Source: Nocardioidaceae bacterium (GTDB lineage: Bacteria; Actinomycetota; Actinomycetes; Propionibacteriales; Nocardioidaceae). From it: DNA of 5,297 nt. The notes beneath the pieces are model-generated. The model was not told the origin of the DNA and did not search any database. It saw only the letters and a list, made by a program, of their open reading frames with translations. Position 1 is the first letter of the stretch, and every line of letters begins with the position of its first letter. The stretch covers positions 1 to 5,297 of the forward strand of contig JACCUS010000099.1 of NCBI GenBank assembly GCA_013811715.1. The letters are read 5' to 3'. Below, in pieces: positions 4,064-5,297 of this stretch. Both the position numbers and the translations under genes were made by a program.

Positions 4064-5297
4064 ATGAACATGCTCCGAGGCCTACGTCGGCCGCTGCTCT
4101 CCGGGACACTCGCGCTCTCGGTCCTGCTCGGGACTTCTTCGACGGCAACCTTCGGTGACGAGCTCGACCCGGTCCGCAACCAGCCGCTCCCCTGCGAGGA
4201 GGGGCTGTTGCCCGAGGACCCCGACGGCGGCCCATTCCCGGCGCGCTCCGCCAAGCGCCTCGTGCACCTGGCGAACCGGTGCGGGATCGCCGGTACCGAC
4301 GTGGAGTTCCAGTCCCGCAAGGCCGCGGACGGCAAGATCCACGACTACGCGTTCGTGGGGACCATTGGCGACGGCCTGCGCATCTTCGACATCACGAGGC
4401 CGGCCAACCCTCGACCGGCGGGGCGCAACTTCACGACCGGCTACCAGAACGACGTCCAGGTCAGGGGCAACATCGCCGTCCTCAGCTACGACGGCGTGGC
4501 CGGGCTCCCGGTCACCACCTCAGACTGCCTGGCCAAGAACTACCCGGAGGCCAACGGGCAAGGGGTGGACGTCTTCAAGCTGAGCTTCGACCGGGTCGCC
4601 GCCAAGAAACCGTCACTGGCGAACCGGGCGTTCAACACCAGCCTCCTGACCTGCTTCCCGAACCCGCCAGGTGGGGCGCACAACACCACCTTGCACCCGA
4701 GCGGAAAGTACCTCGCCATCTCCAACCCGAGCTCGGACTGGGCGGTCGACATCATCGACCTGCGGAACCTCCCCAACCGCGACTTCCTCGACAGGAAGCG
4801 GCACATCTACCGGTACATCGACGCGTCCCGGAAGAACTCGGACGGCCGCTGCCCGGCGCGCGCGAGCTTCGAGTGCGTCGTCATGAAACGACCGCCGGTC
4901 CCCAACCTGGGCAGCCGGCGGAGCGACATCCCGCACAACCAGTTCGACACCTCGGGGTGCCGTCCCGCATCGAAGGCCCCACGCAGGAGCGCCTGCGGCC
5001 TGTGGCGGCCGCATGACGTCTTCTTCTCCCAAGACGGCGACACGATGTACGTCGCCGCCCTCAACTCTACCTTCATCGTCGGCGTCGACCGGGTGCTGAA
5101 CGGGAGGGTGCGCACCAAGACGATCCTCCCGAACTTCGCCTGTCCCGAAGCCGGTGTCCCCGCCTGCGGCCGCAGTGACGCGCGCGGCCTCAACAACGCA
5201 CACAACCTCGAGCTGTCCCACCAGGCCGACACCAGCCCGGACGGCAAGATCTTGGTGATCTCCGACGAGCGTGGCGGCGGCGTGACCAACGACGCCT
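4064..5297 (+). CDS. secreted LVIVD-repeat / beta-propeller-type protein, partial (C-terminus beyond the right edge)
   Basis: 411 codons are open from ATG 4064 to the edge. Residues 1-31 look like a Sec signal peptide: basic MNMLRGLRRP, a hydrophobic core to about 23, then likely cleavage after STA (26-28) or TFG (29-31). The mature part shows propeller-type repeats. An LVIVD-like unit at 95-116 (YAFVGT, GDGLRIFDIT, then PANP) is followed by three His-led, strand-rich units: AHNTTLHPSGKYLAIS (205-220), PHDVFFSQDGDTMYVA (316-331), and AHNLELSHQADTSPDGK (379-394) followed by ILVISDERGGG. Ten cysteines follow the signal (44, 73, 155, 197, 263, 271, 299, 311, 360, 368), fitting disulfides outside the cytoplasm. 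A basic, Cys-containing insertion spans about 252-311. I recognise the fold type but no defined enzymatic function; extracellular binding or a metal-using propeller are both possible. It has its own promoter and Shine-Dalgarno, divergent from dapF. A single in-frame reading without breaks, plus the signal peptide, supports a real gene. Confidence 0.9.
   Translation, partial: MNMLRGLRRPLLSGTLALSVLLGTSSTATFGDELDPVRNQPLPCEEGLLPEDPDGGPFPARSAKRLVHLANRCGIAGTDVEFQSRKAADGKIHDYAFVGTIGDGLRIFDITRPANPRPAGRNFTTGYQNDVQVRGNIAVLSYDGVAGLPVTTSDCLAKNYPEANGQGVDVFKLSFDRVAAKKPSLANRAFNTSLLTCFPNPPGGAHNTTLHPSGKYLAISNPSSDWAVDIIDLRNLPNRDFLDRKRHIYRYIDASRKNSDGRCPARASFECVVMKRPPVPNLGSRRSDIPHNQFDTSGCRPASKAPRRSACGLWRPHDVFFSQDGDTMYVAALNSTFIVGVDRVLNGRVRTKTILPNFACPEAGVPACGRSDARGLNNAHNLELSHQADTSPDGKILVISDERGGGVTNDA

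Noticed and set aside
3211..4158. 315-codon plus-strand open frame antisense to dapF
   Set aside because: It has His/Arg/Pro-rich low-complexity content, no recognisable domain, and lies opposite an intact dapF whose catalytic motifs explain the sequence.
3949..4335. Minus-strand open frame extending dapF upstream by 129 codons
   Set aside because: The extra part overlaps the divergent secreted-protein gene, its promoter and its Shine-Dalgarno, does not resemble DapF, and the GTG at 3948 has a well-placed -10.

Overview
The window is very GC-rich, with third codon positions almost always G or C, some GTG starts and leaderless-type promoters. The proteins (HflX, DapF, an AraC/VOC pair, a stand-alone glutamine amidotransferase) read like those of a high-GC actinobacterium. 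Nocardioidaceae/Propionibacteriales is my best guess, from family resemblance only.

Layout, left to right. (1) hflX, a ribosome-associated GTPase, on the minus strand at 1-1271; its C-terminus lies beyond the left edge. (2) A 71-bp divergent promoter region (1272-1342). (3) Three plus-strand genes: a short AraC-type regulator (1343-1792), a VOC/glyoxalase-fold protein (1835-2272) and a class I glutamine amidotransferase (2283-3020). They are spaced 42 and 10 bp apart and look like one transcription unit. (4) dapF, diaminopimelate epimerase, on the minus strand (3040-3948), converging on the amidotransferase with a 19-bp gap. (5) A 115-bp divergent region with a good promoter facing right. (6) A secreted LVIVD/beta-propeller-type protein on the plus strand from 4064, running off the right edge.

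Many actinobacteria carry miaA-dapF-hflX as co-oriented neighbours (in Mycobacterium tuberculosis Rv2727c-Rv2726c-Rv2725c). Here dapF and hflX keep their order and strand, but a three-gene cassette in the opposite orientation separates them, and the secreted-protein gene sits where miaA would be expected. hflX has its own apparent -10 element, as expected if it no longer depends on dapF read-through.

The most unusual items are: an in-frame extra segment of about 25 residues in dapF, carrying an 8-bp perfect inverted repeat and atypical codons; the inverted regulator-VOC-amidotransferase cassette; and a perfect 6+6 palindrome filling the -35/-10 spacer of the secreted-protein promoter. I see no RNA genes, CRISPR arrays, insertion sequences or convincing terminators, and no stretch over 300 bp lacks a gene.
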